A DNA stretch of 64,000 nucleotides from Chloroflexota bacterium (GTDB lineage: Bacteria > Chloroflexota > Anaerolineae > Aggregatilineales > Ch27): the NCBI GenBank assembly GCA_019873685.1, contig JAIOAT010000009.1:1-64000 (forward strand), given 5' to 3'. The stretch's first letter is position 1; each line of letters starts with the position of its first letter. The notes beneath the pieces are model-generated. The model had not been told where the DNA came from. It did not search any database and saw only the letters and a program-made list of their open reading frames with translations. Made by a program: the position numbers and the translations under genes. Of this stretch, positions 27,092 to 35,762 are shown one piece after another.

Positions 27092-27760
27092 CTACCGCCG
27101 GACCCGCCCTTCAAACGGGATACGATCCCACTTGCGCTCAAAGTCTTCGATCCAGGCGTCGGTCAGGTCGCTCTTGAACATCTGCTGCAGGACATCGTAA
27201 AACACCACAATAGCATGCGCCCCGGCCAGCAGGCAGGCTTCCGCCTGGGCCGGATTGCGGACGCTGGCAGCGACGATCTGCGTGGGAATGTCATGCAGGG
27301 CGTAGAGCGTGGCGATGTCCTCGATCAGGCCAGCCGCATCCTGGCCGGCGCTCTCAATGCGGCCATAATATGGGGCCACATACGCCGCCCCCGCCGCCGC
27401 CGCCAGAAACGCCTGGTTCAGGCTGCTTACCGCCGTGACCAGCGGCCTGACGCCCTCCTGCGCCAGACGGCTGGCCGCCGCGATGCCGTCGGGCGTGGCC
27501 ACCAGCTTGGGCAGGATGCGGGGCGAAATCCGCCGCAGCACATCCATCTCGCGCAGGTAGGCGTCCACATCCGGGCCGTGCAGCTGCACAAAGACGGGCA
27601 CGCTGACCCGCCGGCAGGTCTCCGCCACCACATCTTCCAGCGTCCGCCCGCCTGCCGTCCAGTCCGCAATAATGATCGGATTGGTGGCCACCGCTGCGGC
27701 GACGCCGCTTTCCACCGCGGCCACCACTTCGTCAATCGTGCCGGAAATCCACAGTTCCAA
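27092..27760 (-). CDS. Transaldolase / fructose-6-phosphate aldolase-like protein
   Basis: 222 residues, the length of short Fsa/TalC-type transaldolases. It starts MELWISGTIDEVVAAVESG and has ATNPIII, then ILPKLVAT with the expected Schiff-base lysine, then VSSLNQAFLAAAAGAAYVAPYYGRI, the signature strand of the family. Fsa-type enzymes join or split dihydroxyacetone or glycolaldehyde with aldehydes. It is encoded directly upstream of the isomerase gene and divergent from fucU, so it may cleave or rearrange the isomerised sugar. Classical transaldolase activity is an alternative. Confidence 0.8.
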   Translation of the reverse strand: MELWISGTIDEVVAAVESGVAAAVATNPIIIADWTAGGRTLEDVVAETCRRVSVPVFVQLHGPDVDAYLREMDVLRRISPRILPKLVATPDGIAAASRLAQEGVRPLVTAVSSLNQAFLAAAAGAAYVAPYYGRIESAGQDAAGLIEDIATLYALHDIPTQIVAASVRNPAQAEACLLAGAHAIVVFYDVLQQMFKSDLTDAWIEDFERKWDRIPFEGRVRR

Positions 27761-27904
27761 CGCGCTTAACCTCCTGCCGCCGTTGCGACTATCGCCGGAG
27801 GCGGCCTGTACTCAGCCCCTGCGCTGGGCCGGATTCGATTTACAATGGGGGCAGGTTTCACGAGGCCGGGGGCATCCCTCCGGCCCTGCGCAAAGGAGTG
27901 CCCG

Positions 27905-28324
27905 ATGCTCACTTCCCGCCTGATCCACCCGGAGATTCTGGCTGCGCTGGCCGCTTCGGGGCATGGTGGCAAAATCCTGATCGCCGATGGCAACTACCCC
28001 TTCAGCACGCGGGCCAACGCCGCTGCCCGTCGAGTATACCTCAACCTGTGCCCCGGCAAACTGAGCGTGACCGATGTGCTGGAAGTGCTGGTAGGAGCGA
28101 TCCCGATCGAGGCGGCAGATGTGATGGTCACCGACAGCGGCCAGGAGCCGGAGATCTACGGCGACTTCCGCCGCCTGTTGCCCGGTCTGGCGCTCACGGC
28201 CAACCCGCGGGCTGACTTCTACCGCAAGGCCCACGACCCGGACGTGTGCCTGGTCATCGCCACCGGCGAGCAACGGCTCTTTGCCAACATCCTGCTGACC
28301 ATCGGCGTCGTCCCGCCCGGCTGA
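27905..28324 (+). CDS. fucU: RbsD/FucU-family sugar mutarotase
   Basis: 139 residues from the ATG at 27905 with AAGGAG upstream; the longer frame from 27845 is not needed. It contains LIADGNYPFSTRANAAARRVYLNLCPG and the family's HPEILAALAASGHGG start, typical of FucU. These proteins interconvert sugar anomers (alpha and beta L-fucose) before isomerase or kinase action. It is alone on the plus strand among leftward catabolic genes. TACAAT at 27841-27846 could be its -10 element. Confidence 0.85.
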   Translation: MLTSRLIHPEILAALAASGHGGKILIADGNYPFSTRANAAARRVYLNLCPGKLSVTDVLEVLVGAIPIEAADVMVTDSGQEPEIYGDFRRLLPGLALTANPRADFYRKAHDPDVCLVIATGEQRLFANILLTIGVVPPG

Positions 28325-28371
28325 GCGATCACCGGCCAGGCCGGAGCACCCGGCCTGCGGGCAGCGCCGGG

Positions 28372-28591
28372 TCATGCCGCCGCTTCCCAGGCCGCCCGCA
28401 ACCAGTCACGAACTTCCTCGTCAATCCCGGCGAGATCGTACAGTCCCAGGTGATGGGTGAAGCGACCGGGCGGCGTCCACCACCGCCCGGATGGCCTGAA
28501 AAAGCTTTTCCGGCAGCGGTTTGCCGGAAAAGAATGCTTCTGGCGTCAGGGGCTGCTCCAAAGCGCTTTCGCCCCGGCCATGTTCAGGCAT
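28372..28591 (-). pseudogene. Remnant of a small DUF5655-like protein gene (internal deletion/frameshift)
   Basis: From the ATG at 28591 the minus strand reads MPEHGRGESALEQPLTPEAF then FSGKPLPEKLFQAIRAVVDA. After about base 28470 the family-like sequence continues in another frame as GRFTHHLGLYDLAGIDEEV then RDWLRAAWEAAA and a stop at 28374-28372. N- and C-terminal parts resemble the two ends of DUF5655-type proteins (FxGKP...LF and HH...DDEVRxWLREA), but about 50 central codons are missing and the frames differ. It therefore looks like a decayed gene. The family recognition is from memory and should be treated as tentative. It fills most of the 310-base space between fucU and the aldolase gene. 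Confidence 0.5.
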
Positions 28592-28592
28592 T

Positions 28593-28624
28593 CGGGGGCC
28601 TGCTCCGCCCGGAACAGGCCCCCG
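28593..28624 (-). terminator. Putative terminator of the kinase/aldolase operon
   Basis: Bases 28593-28606 (CGGGGGCCTGCTCC) pair with 28611-28624 with one mismatch over 14 bases and a 4-base loop. It lies 11 bases past the aldolase stop on the minus strand. There is no clear T run after it. Confidence 0.55.
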
Positions 28625-28634
28625 CCAGAACGCT

Positions 28635-29312
28635 CTACTTCTTGGCCCGGATAGTCCGGATCAGTTCCAGGGCCGCGCGGGTGGCTTCCGTGATCTTCTG
28701 GTAATCGCCAGCGGCGATCCAGTCACTACGCACCAGCTGGCTGCCCATCCCCACGCAGGCGACGCCAGCCTCAAACCAGCCGCGCAGGTTGGCCTCATCT
28801 GGGCTGACGCCGCCGGTCGGCATGATCCGCGTCCAGGGGCGCGGTGCACGCACCGCCTTGACGAACTCCGGGCCGCCGGCGGTATTGCCGGGGAACAGCT
28901 TGACGATCTCCACGCCCCACTCTTCAGCCTGGGCCACTTCGGTGAGCGAGCTGCAACCGGGGAAGTAAGCCACCTTGCGCCGGTTGCACAGCCGGGCCAC
29001 TTCTTCGTTGAAGACTGGCCCGACGACGAAGTTGGCGCCGTGCGCCAGGTAGAGCGCCGCTGTCGGCGCGTCTTCCACCGACCCCACGCCGATGATCATC
29101 TCCGGGTGCGCTTTGGCGCAGTGCTTGATCAACGCGCTGAAGACCTCGATGGCAAAGTCGCCGCGGTTGGTGAACTCCAGCATGTGGCAGCCCCCGGCGG
29201 CCAGCGCCGCCACCACCTGCTTGGCGACTTCGATATCCCCGTGATAGAAGAGGGGAACCATGCCATCGGCCAGGGCTGTGTTATACACCGTCAACCGATC
29301 AAAACGTGCCAC
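28635..29312 (-). CDS. eda: KDPG/KHG aldolase family
   Basis: 225 residues, family-typical length. Motifs are YNTALADGMVPLFYHGD, HMLEFTNRGD (catalytic Glu), MIIGVGSVED, and IVKLFPGNTAG with the Schiff-base lysine, then MPTGGVSPDEAN. Eda-type enzymes split 2-keto-3-deoxy-6-phosphogluconate into pyruvate and glyceraldehyde 3-phosphate. It follows the FGGY kinase gene by 14 bases in one leftward operon. With the KDG kinase-type enzyme encoded at 23185 it would complete a sugar-acid route, although they are separate operons. Confidence 0.87.
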   Translation of the reverse strand: MARFDRLTVYNTALADGMVPLFYHGDIEVAKQVVAALAAGGCHMLEFTNRGDFAIEVFSALIKHCAKAHPEMIIGVGSVEDAPTAALYLAHGANFVVGPVFNEEVARLCNRRKVAYFPGCSSLTEVAQAEEWGVEIVKLFPGNTAGGPEFVKAVRAPRPWTRIMPTGGVSPDEANLRGWFEAGVACVGMGSQLVRSDWIAAGDYQKITEATRAALELIRTIRAKK

Positions 29313-29326
29313 AGAACGTGTCCTTT

Positions 29327-30862
29327 CTAGTCCAGGTGCGCTTCAGCGATCCGGTCATAGACCGGCACCAGCGCCTGGTACGCCGCCTCAAAGATCGGGT
29401 AGATTTCCTCGTACACGGCCTGCGCCGCCGGATCCGGCGTGAACACCTCGACCACCCGGTTCATCGTCTCGATCATGCTGAAGTCCGGGTAGAGGCCGAC
29501 GCCAACGCCCCCGGCCAGCGCCGCGCCCATCGACGTAGCTTCCTCCAGGATCGCCAGCCGGTGCACGGGGATGCCGTAGATATCGGCCATCAGCTGGTTC
29601 CAGAAGCGCCCGCGCGCGCCGCCGCCGATCACGCGCATGGCCTCGATCGATGTACCCTGCGCCCGGAAGGCGTCCAGGATCACCCGCAGGTTCATGGTCA
29701 CCCCTTCCAGCACGGCGCGGATCATATCGGCGCGGGTATGGCGGACGGTCAGGCCGATGAACGCGCCACGGGCGCGGGGATTCCAGCGCGGACTGCGTTC
29801 ACCCAGCAGGTACGGCAGGTACAGCAGACCGTTGGCGCCCGGCGGCGACTTTTGCGCCTGCAGGTTCATCAGTTCATAGGGGCTGACTCCCAGCGCGGCG
29901 GCGGCTTCCACCTCCGGCTGGCACAGCCGGTCGCGCATCCACTGGTAAGAGGCGCCGGCAGCCTGCATCGTGCCGGTCGGCATGACCATCCCGGGCACCA
30001 CATGACCGAAGGTGAAGGTCTTGTAATCGGGATCGTAGATCGGCTTCGGCGTGGTCAGGGCAATCCACGAGGATGAGCCGACATAGTTATAGGCCGAACC
30101 ATCGCGGATCACGCCCGCCCCGGCGGCCGCACAGGCGCCATCGCCGCCGCCGATCACAACCGGGGTCCCGGCGGGCACACCCACCTCCTCCGCCACAGCG
30201 GGCAATACTTCGCCCACCACTTCGATCGAACGGCGGATGGTCGGGAGCTGCTCCTCGCTCAGCCCTACCGCGTCCAGGATACGCGCTGACCAGGCATCCC
30301 GCTCCAGATCGTACAGATTCATGCTGGAGGCGTCGGAAGGATCAGTCACGAAAACGCCGGTCAGACGGGCCACCATAGAGTCTTTGGCGTGGACAAACTT
30401 GTAGGTAGACCGGTAAATATCCGGCTGGTTGTCGCGCAGCCACAGAATTTTGGTCAGGGAGTAGGAGCTGCTCAGGCGGTGCCCGGTGATGCGGTAGACC
30501 TCCTCAAACGGGACGCGCTCCCCCACCCAGGCCGCCTGTTCCACCGAACGGACATCCGCCCAGATGATCGCACTGCGCAGCGGGCGCGCCTGCCGGTCCA
30601 GCGGTACACAGCCCATCATCTGCCCGCTGAAGGTGATGCAGGCGATCTCGTCGCCACGCACGCCGGTCTGCCCCAGCAGTGCCCGCGTGGATGCGCACAC
30701 CGCCTGCCACCAGTCCTCCGGGTTCTGCTCCGCCCAGCCAGTCTGGGCGTATTCGGTGGCATAGGCGTAAAACGCACTGCCCACCAGCCGGCCTTCGCGG
30801 TCGTAGAGTGTTGCCTTGTTGCCGGTGGTGCCCAGGTCATGCGCCAGCACGTAGTGCTTCAT
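29327..30862 (-). CDS. FGGY-family carbohydrate kinase
   Basis: 511 residues. The ATP-binding start is HDLGTTGNKATLYDREG, followed by GWAEQNPEDWW, CITFSGQMMG, IIWADVRS and VVIGGGDGACAAAGAG, and near the end VIGGGARGRFWNQLMADIYG. This is the FGGY pattern of xylulokinases, fuculokinases and gluconokinases; the overall look is xylulokinase-like. It is encoded 21 bases after the aldo/keto reductase gene and just before the aldolase gene. It likely phosphorylates the ketose or sugar acid of this operon. Substrate not determinable. Confidence 0.88.
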   Translation of the reverse strand: MKHYVLAHDLGTTGNKATLYDREGRLVGSAFYAYATEYAQTGWAEQNPEDWWQAVCASTRALLGQTGVRGDEIACITFSGQMMGCVPLDRQARPLRSAIIWADVRSVEQAAWVGERVPFEEVYRITGHRLSSSYSLTKILWLRDNQPDIYRSTYKFVHAKDSMVARLTGVFVTDPSDASSMNLYDLERDAWSARILDAVGLSEEQLPTIRRSIEVVGEVLPAVAEEVGVPAGTPVVIGGGDGACAAAGAGVIRDGSAYNYVGSSSWIALTTPKPIYDPDYKTFTFGHVVPGMVMPTGTMQAAGASYQWMRDRLCQPEVEAAAALGVSPYELMNLQAQKSPPGANGLLYLPYLLGERSPRWNPRARGAFIGLTVRHTRADMIRAVLEGVTMNLRVILDAFRAQGTSIEAMRVIGGGARGRFWNQLMADIYGIPVHRLAILEEATSMGAALAGGVGVGLYPDFSMIETMNRVVEVFTPDPAAQAVYEEIYPIFEAAYQALVPVYDRIAEAHLD

Positions 30863-30883
30863 AGGGTTCTCCCCTGCTGGCGG

Positions 30884-31888
30884 CTAGCTGCGCCGGCGCG
30901 TGTAACGGGCGATGAAGTTGTAGGGCGAAGGCAACGGGATGGCGCTGGCCTCGTCCAGGCGAGCCACTTCCTCCGGTGTCAGTTGCCAGCCAGTGCAACC
31001 CAGATTCTGCTCCAGCTGGTCGAGGGTGCGCGCGCCGAAGATAGGCGCGGTCACGCCGGGCTTGTGTAGCACCCAGTTGAGCGCGACCTGGGCGGGAGTC
31101 TTGCCCCGTTCCTGGGCGATCTCACGCAACACGTCAATTGTACGCCAGGTCAGTTCGTTTTCGCGTTGCTCAGGCAGGTCGTCCCAGCGGTCGCCCCGGC
31201 CCACCCGGCTATCCGGCGGCGGGGGCGCGTTGCGGTGATACTTGCCGGTCAGCCAGCCGCCCGCCAGCGGCGACCAGGCAATCACGCCGATGCCCTCCTC
31301 CTGGCACATCGGCAGCAATTCCCATTCCGTACTGCGCACCAGCAAGCTGTACTCCGGCTGGATGCAATCGAAGCGCGCCCAGCCATGCTGCTGGCTGAGC
31401 ATGATCGCCTTCATTAGCTGACCGGGGGTGTAATTGGAGGCCCCGATATAGCGCACCTTGCCCGCCCGCACCAGGTCGTTCAGCGCCTGCAGGGTTTCGT
31501 CCAGGGGGGTCGAGGAGTCAAAGCAGTGAGTCTGGTAAAGGTCGATGTAATCCGTGTTCAACCGGCGCAGGCTGATCTCCACCTGCTCAAAGATGTGCTT
31601 GCGGGAGAGACCGGTATCGTTCGGCCCCTTGCCGGTCGGGAAGAACACCTTGGTGGCGATCACCAGTTGCGAACGGTTACCCCGCCGCTTGAGCCAGCTG
31701 CCAAGGATTGTCTCCGACTGGCCTTCATTGTAGATGTTGGAGGTGTCAAAGAAGTTACCGCCAGCCTCTACAAAACGATCCGCCATGGCGTGGGAAGCAG
31801 CCTCATCCGCACCCCAGCCAAAGGTCTGTGTGCCCATGCACAGCTCTGAGACCTTCAGACCGGTGCGTCCCATGAACCGATACTCCAT
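30884..31888 (-). CDS. Aldo/keto reductase
   Basis: 334 residues from the ATG at 31888, which is six bases after AGGAGG; the ATG at 31894 directly abuts that site. The catalytic tetrad is visible (FFDTSNIYNEGQSE with Asp and Tyr, VIATKVFF with Lys, and YQTHCF with His). NADP-binding GARTLDQLEQNL closes the barrel. The family reduces aldehydes and ketoses or oxidises sugars. It is the first gene of the leftward operon with the kinase and aldolase, so it may convert the imported sugar to a form the kinase accepts. Confidence 0.88.
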   Translation of the reverse strand: MEYRFMGRTGLKVSELCMGTQTFGWGADEAASHAMADRFVEAGGNFFDTSNIYNEGQSETILGSWLKRRGNRSQLVIATKVFFPTGKGPNDTGLSRKHIFEQVEISLRRLNTDYIDLYQTHCFDSSTPLDETLQALNDLVRAGKVRYIGASNYTPGQLMKAIMLSQQHGWARFDCIQPEYSLLVRSTEWELLPMCQEEGIGVIAWSPLAGGWLTGKYHRNAPPPPDSRVGRGDRWDDLPEQRENELTWRTIDVLREIAQERGKTPAQVALNWVLHKPGVTAPIFGARTLDQLEQNLGCTGWQLTPEEVARLDEASAIPLPSPYNFIARYTRRRS

Positions 31889-32122
31889 TGGCATCCTCCT
31901 GCTGGATTCTGTCCGATCAAAGGGCGCAAGCGCTGATCAGGCCGGAGCGAAAGCAGCCCAGCCGCTTATCTGGCACAACCGGGAGTCTGGACGCCCGGTG
32001 CGCCACGCAAAGACACCTGCCGGAGCATGGGGCAACTGTGCTGCCAGAGCCATCGCAGATACCTGGTGGGCAGGTGATTCTGACCACATGCCCCGATCAA
32101 ACGTCTTCCTGTCACGGCTGGT

Positions 32123-32171
32123 TTGACACGGGCTTGCTTCTACAGTATAATCAGGAAAGCCTGTAATTACA
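32123..32171 (+). promoter_or_regulatory. Consensus sigma-70 promoter with palindromic operator at the start point
   Basis: TTGACA (32123-32128) and TATAAT (32146-32151) are 17 bases apart, a perfect consensus. The 10-base palindrome TGTAATTACA (32162-32171) sits just where transcription would start, and AAGATAACAGG follows. This is probably the autoregulated promoter of the GntR gene at 32190. Confidence 0.75.
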
Positions 32172-32189
32172 AGATAACAGGATGACAGA

Positions 32190-33017
32190 TTGAGCGGCAC
32201 AATCGACCGCAGCAGTCATATCCCCTATTACGTTCAGGTGATGGATGCCATCCGGGAGCGCATCCGCCAGGGGGACTGGCAGCCCGGCCATCAGCTACCC
32301 GGTGAGCCTGAACTTTGCCGCGTCTTTAATGTCAGCCGGACGGTGATCCGTCAGGCGTTGCAGGCGCTGATGTACGAGGGGCTGATCGTCCGCCACAAGG
32401 GCAAAGGCACCTTCGTCGCCGAGCCAAAGATCAGCGGCGGGCTGGTGCAACGTTTGACCGGTTTCTATGAGGATATGCTCAGCCACGGCTACCGGCCGGT
32501 TTCCAGGGTACTCAAGCAACAGATCATCCCCGCCAGCCCTCGCATCGCTGAGTACCTGGCGATCCCAGTCGGGACCGACGTGATCGAAATCGAGCGCCTG
32601 CGCCTGGTCAACGAGGAACCGATTGTGCTGGTCTGGACGTACGTGCCTTATACGCTGTGTCCCGGCCTGCTCCAGGCCGACCTGACCCATCAGTCGCTGT
32701 ACGGCTACCTGGAGCAGCAATGCCAGCTGGTAATCGCACGTGGACGGCGCATTATTGAGGCTGTCCCGGCCAATGAGTATGAATCCGAACTGCTCCAGGT
32801 CCCCAGGGCAGCCCCGCTGATCCTGCTGGACAGCGTCAGTTACCTGGCGGATGGCACGCCGATCGAGTATTACCACGCGCTGCACCGCGGCAACCGTACA
32901 CGCTTTGAGGTCGAGCTGGTGCGCGTGCGTGAGCATGGCGAGGAACGGGTGGTTCTGGGCGGGCATCCGCCTGACCTCCCCATCCCCAGCCGGATTGTCT
33001 TCCCACCGGAATCATAG
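32190..33017 (+). CDS. GntR/HutC-family transcriptional regulator (UTRA domain)
   Basis: 275 residues. Translation starts at TTG 32190 with AGGA seven bases upstream; the nearby ATG at 32182 hits a stop. Residues 10-78 are the GntR winged helix (IPYYVQVMDAIRERIRQGDW, NVSRTVIRQALQALMYEG, KGKGTFVA). Residues 95-255 form the UTRA ligand domain (LTGFYEDMLSHGYRP, IEIERLRLVNEEPIVL, SLYGYLEQ, PIEYYHALHRGNRTRFEVEL). UTRA regulators respond to sugar phosphates or similar molecules. It is transcribed from a consensus promoter with a palindrome and is followed by an ABC importer gene set, which it probably controls. Confidence 0.88.
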   Translation: MSGTIDRSSHIPYYVQVMDAIRERIRQGDWQPGHQLPGEPELCRVFNVSRTVIRQALQALMYEGLIVRHKGKGTFVAEPKISGGLVQRLTGFYEDMLSHGYRPVSRVLKQQIIPASPRIAEYLAIPVGTDVIEIERLRLVNEEPIVLVWTYVPYTLCPGLLQADLTHQSLYGYLEQQCQLVIARGRRIIEAVPANEYESELLQVPRAAPLILLDSVSYLADGTPIEYYHALHRGNRTRFEVELVRVREHGEERVVLGGHPPDLPIPSRIVFPPES

Positions 33018-33140
33018 ACAGTGCTGTGCTGGCCCGCCGGTTGTGGTCAGCCTGTAGAGAAAGGAGGCAAACAGGCCAACTGAAATGCACTATCGCGGAA
33101 AATGACCCGTTAACCTGCTTTAACCGTTGGAGGAGAAGGT

Positions 33141-34610
33141 ATGAAAAAGCTTCTGGTCCTGATGCTGATTGTGACCCTGGCGGTTGGCTTCGCGCCCGCC
33201 GCAGCCCAGGGCGGCCAGTTCGCCGGCCAGACGGTCGTGGTCGTCACCCAGACCGGCCGTTCCATCGGCGGCCCGGTTGAGGACTATGCTCCGGAATGGG
33301 AAGCGGCCACCGGCGGCAATGTCGAGCTGCAGCAGTTCGCGTTTGGCGAGCTGTACGAGAAGATGATCGCTTCCTTCGAAACCGGGGCGATCGACTATGA
33401 CGTGCTGATCTTCCCGGCGGACTGGGCTGGCGACTTCATGGCCCCCGGCTACCTGGAGCCAATCCCCCAGGAGATCCTCGACAAGCTGGAGCCAGAGGAC
33501 ATCATCCCGCTCTATGCTGACCGCATCACCGCCTGGGGTGAGACCCGCTACGCCCTGCCGTATGACGGCGACGCCCATATGCTGTATTACCGCAAAGACT
33601 TGATCTTCAACGAAGAGTACTCGGCGGAATTTGAGGCCCAGTACGGCTACCCGCTGAAGGAACCGGCGAGCTGGGACGAGTACTATGACATGGCCGAGTT
33701 CTTCAACGGCAAGGAAGTGGAGACCGCGGGCACGGTCGCGCCCATCTATGGCCTGGCCGAGGCCATGCGCCGCGACGCCCAGAGCTACTGGGTCTTCCTC
33801 TCCCATGCCGCCGGCTATGGCAAGATCCCCGGCAATCCGTGCTTCTTCTTCAGCTGCGACGACATGACCCCGCAGGTCAATAACCCTGGCTGGGTCCGCG
33901 CCCTGGAAGAGTACGTGGCCAGCCGCTCCTACGGCCCGCCGGAGATGATCAACTGGGACGTGGCGGATACCCGCGTACAGTTCCCGGCTGGCGTCTCCGT
34001 CTTCAACATCGACTGGGGTGATGTTGGCCCGATCTCGATCAACCCGGATGCTTCCGTGATTGGCGGCATCACCGGCTTCGCCCCGCTGCCTGGCGGTGTC
34101 CAGTACTGGGACTACGTCAAGGGCGAGTGGGTGAACGAATACAACCAGGCGCCGTTCATCGCCTTCGGTGGCTGGATCATCGGCGTCGCCGCTGGCAGTG
34201 ACGTCAAGGAAGCAGCCCTGGACTTCGCTGCCTTCATGGCCCGTCCGGAGCTGGTCCGTGTCCTGGCCGTGACGCCCGACACCGGCATCAACCCCTCGCG
34301 CTACAGCCAGCTGGAGAATATCGACCTGTGGGTCAACGCTGGCTTTGACGAGGAAAGCGCCGCTGACTACGTCGACGCCATCCTGAACACGATCAACCAT
34401 CCGAACGCGGTGCTTGACCTGCGCATCCGCGGCTCTGCGGAATACCTGCAGACGCTGGACGTGGAGATCGCCCGCGCCGTGGAAGGTGAGATCACGCCTC
34501 AGGAGGCGCTGGACAACGTTGCCGCGCACTGGAACGAGATCACCGACCGCTATGGGCGTGACAGCCAGCTGGCCCAGTATCGTGCTTCCGTCGGCTGGAC
34601 CGGCGAGTAA
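33141..34610 (+). CDS. ABC sugar-binding protein (CUT1 family)
   Basis: 489 residues with GGAGGAG upstream. A Sec signal peptide (MKKLLVLMLIVTLAVGFAPAA, cleavage after AAAQ) lacks a lipobox Cys, so membrane anchoring by lipid is not predicted. The mature part has the extracellular-solute-binding fold: WEAATGGNVELQQFAFGELYEKM, ALPYDGDAHMLYYRKDLI, SWDEYYDMAEFFNG and a C-terminal FGGWIIGVAAGSD. It is large for the family. It is followed by a terminator-like hairpin and then two permease genes. The ligand is unknown. Confidence 0.9.
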   Translation: MKKLLVLMLIVTLAVGFAPAAAQGGQFAGQTVVVVTQTGRSIGGPVEDYAPEWEAATGGNVELQQFAFGELYEKMIASFETGAIDYDVLIFPADWAGDFMAPGYLEPIPQEILDKLEPEDIIPLYADRITAWGETRYALPYDGDAHMLYYRKDLIFNEEYSAEFEAQYGYPLKEPASWDEYYDMAEFFNGKEVETAGTVAPIYGLAEAMRRDAQSYWVFLSHAAGYGKIPGNPCFFFSCDDMTPQVNNPGWVRALEEYVASRSYGPPEMINWDVADTRVQFPAGVSVFNIDWGDVGPISINPDASVIGGITGFAPLPGGVQYWDYVKGEWVNEYNQAPFIAFGGWIIGVAAGSDVKEAALDFAAFMARPELVRVLAVTPDTGINPSRYSQLENIDLWVNAGFDEESAADYVDAILNTINHPNAVLDLRIRGSAEYLQTLDVEIARAVEGEITPQEALDNVAAHWNEITDRYGRDSQLAQYRASVGWTGE

Positions 34611-34630
34611 GCCTTTCCGTTAGTTCTGGC

Positions 34631-34675
34631 AAGGCGCTATACTGTCTATACCATCAGGCGGTATAGCGCCTTTTT
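34631..34675 (+). terminator. Rho-independent terminator/attenuator between binding-protein and permease genes
   Basis: AAGGCGCTATAC (34631-34642) pairs with GTATAGCGCCTT (34661-34672) in a 12-base stem with an 18-base loop, followed by TTTTTATT. This is a full intrinsic terminator inside the operon, likely letting only part of transcription reach the permeases. Confidence 0.8.
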
Positions 34676-34742
34676 ATTACCCTGTCCTGCCGCGCCAGGC
34701 TTCTTTGCTGATTGACAACTGTTCCTTTTTAAGGAGGGCGCG

Positions 34743-35747
34743 TTGGAAGCGACTACTTCCCGTCCAGCTCATGTTGAGCAAAGTGAGGGGAGCACGCGGG
34801 AAGACCGCATCATGCGGCGCGTGTTCCTTTCGCCGGCCATCATCGTGCTGCTTTTACTCTCGATCTTCCCTTTGCTCTGGTCGCTGGGGATCAGCTTCAC
34901 CAACATCCAGCGCGGCGCAACCCCTGATCAGTCTGCGGTCGCAGCCACTACTGAGGGCAGCGGGGCTGCGCTCCCCGGCCTGGGCTTTGAAGTAACCCTG
35001 CGCAACTTCGCCCGTATGCCACAGGATCAGCGCCTGCTCACCGCCGCTGCCAATACCCTGTTTTACGTCTTCGCGGGCGTGATCATCCAGTACGTGCTGG
35101 GGTTTGGGCTGGCCCTGGTCCTTAACCAGGAGTTCTTCGCCCGCAATGTGGTGCGCGTGATCTTCCTGATGCCCATGATGATGACGCCGGTGGCCGCCGC
35201 CTACAGCGGGCGAATGCTCTTCGACTCGACGCTGTCGCCGCTGGCCCAGTTGTTCCGTACCATCTCCACCGTCCTGGGGCTGGAAAGACCGATCGTCGTG
35301 CCCTGGCTCACCAGCGGCACGGTAGCTCCCTGGACAATCGTACTGATCGATAGCTGGCAGTGGACTCCGTTCGTGACTCTGATCCTGCTCTCCGGCCTGC
35401 AGGCCATCCCGGACGAAATCTACGAAGCGGCGCGCGTGGACGGGGCCAATGCCCTGCAGATCCTGCGCAAGATCACCTTCCCCCTGCTCCTGCCGCTTTC
35501 GGCTACGGTGATCCTCATCCGCGGGCTGGAGATCTTTAAGATCATCGATGTGGTCGTGGTCGCCACCGGCGGCGGGCCAGGTTCGGCCACCGAATCGCTG
35601 ACCATGTACATTTTCAAGACCGCCCTGACCTTTGGCAACTACAGTTATGCCGCGGCGATCTCCTTCGTGCTGCTGGTGCTGGTCATCATCTTTGCAACCG
35701 TGTTCCTGGTCATTGTCCGCCGCCTGTCGCCGCAGGCTGGCAGCTAG
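34743..35747 (+). CDS. ABC sugar permease, MalF/UgpA-type
   Basis: 334 residues from a TTG start at 34743, five bases after AAGGAGG. Hydrophobic segments begin with [21 protein letters not shown]. The first periplasmic loop (about 60-95) is longer than usual. The EAA loop is [20 protein letters not shown]. It forms the importer with the preceding binding protein and the following permease. No ATPase gene is adjacent. Confidence 0.9.
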   Translation: MEATTSRPAHVEQSEGSTREDRIMRRVFLSPAIIVLLLLSIFPLLWSLGISFTNIQRGATPDQSAVAATTEGSGAALPGLGFEVTLRNFARMPQDQRLLTAAANTLFYVFAGVIIQYVLGFGLALVLNQEFFARNVVRVIFLMPMMMTPVAAAYSGRMLFDSTLSPLAQLFRTISTVLGLERPIVVPWLTSGTVAPWTIVLIDSWQWTPFVTLILLSGLQAIPDEIYEAARVDGANALQILRKITFPLLLPLSATVILIRGLEIFKIIDVVVVATGGGPGSATESLTMYIFKTALTFGNYSYAAAISFVLLVLVIIFATVFLVIVRRLSPQAGS

Positions 35748-35762
35748 AAGAGGGAGGCAGCC

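Noticed and set aside
34643-34652. GTCTATACC resembling the locus operator
   Set aside because: It lies in the loop of an intrinsic terminator, inside an operon, far from a promoter.
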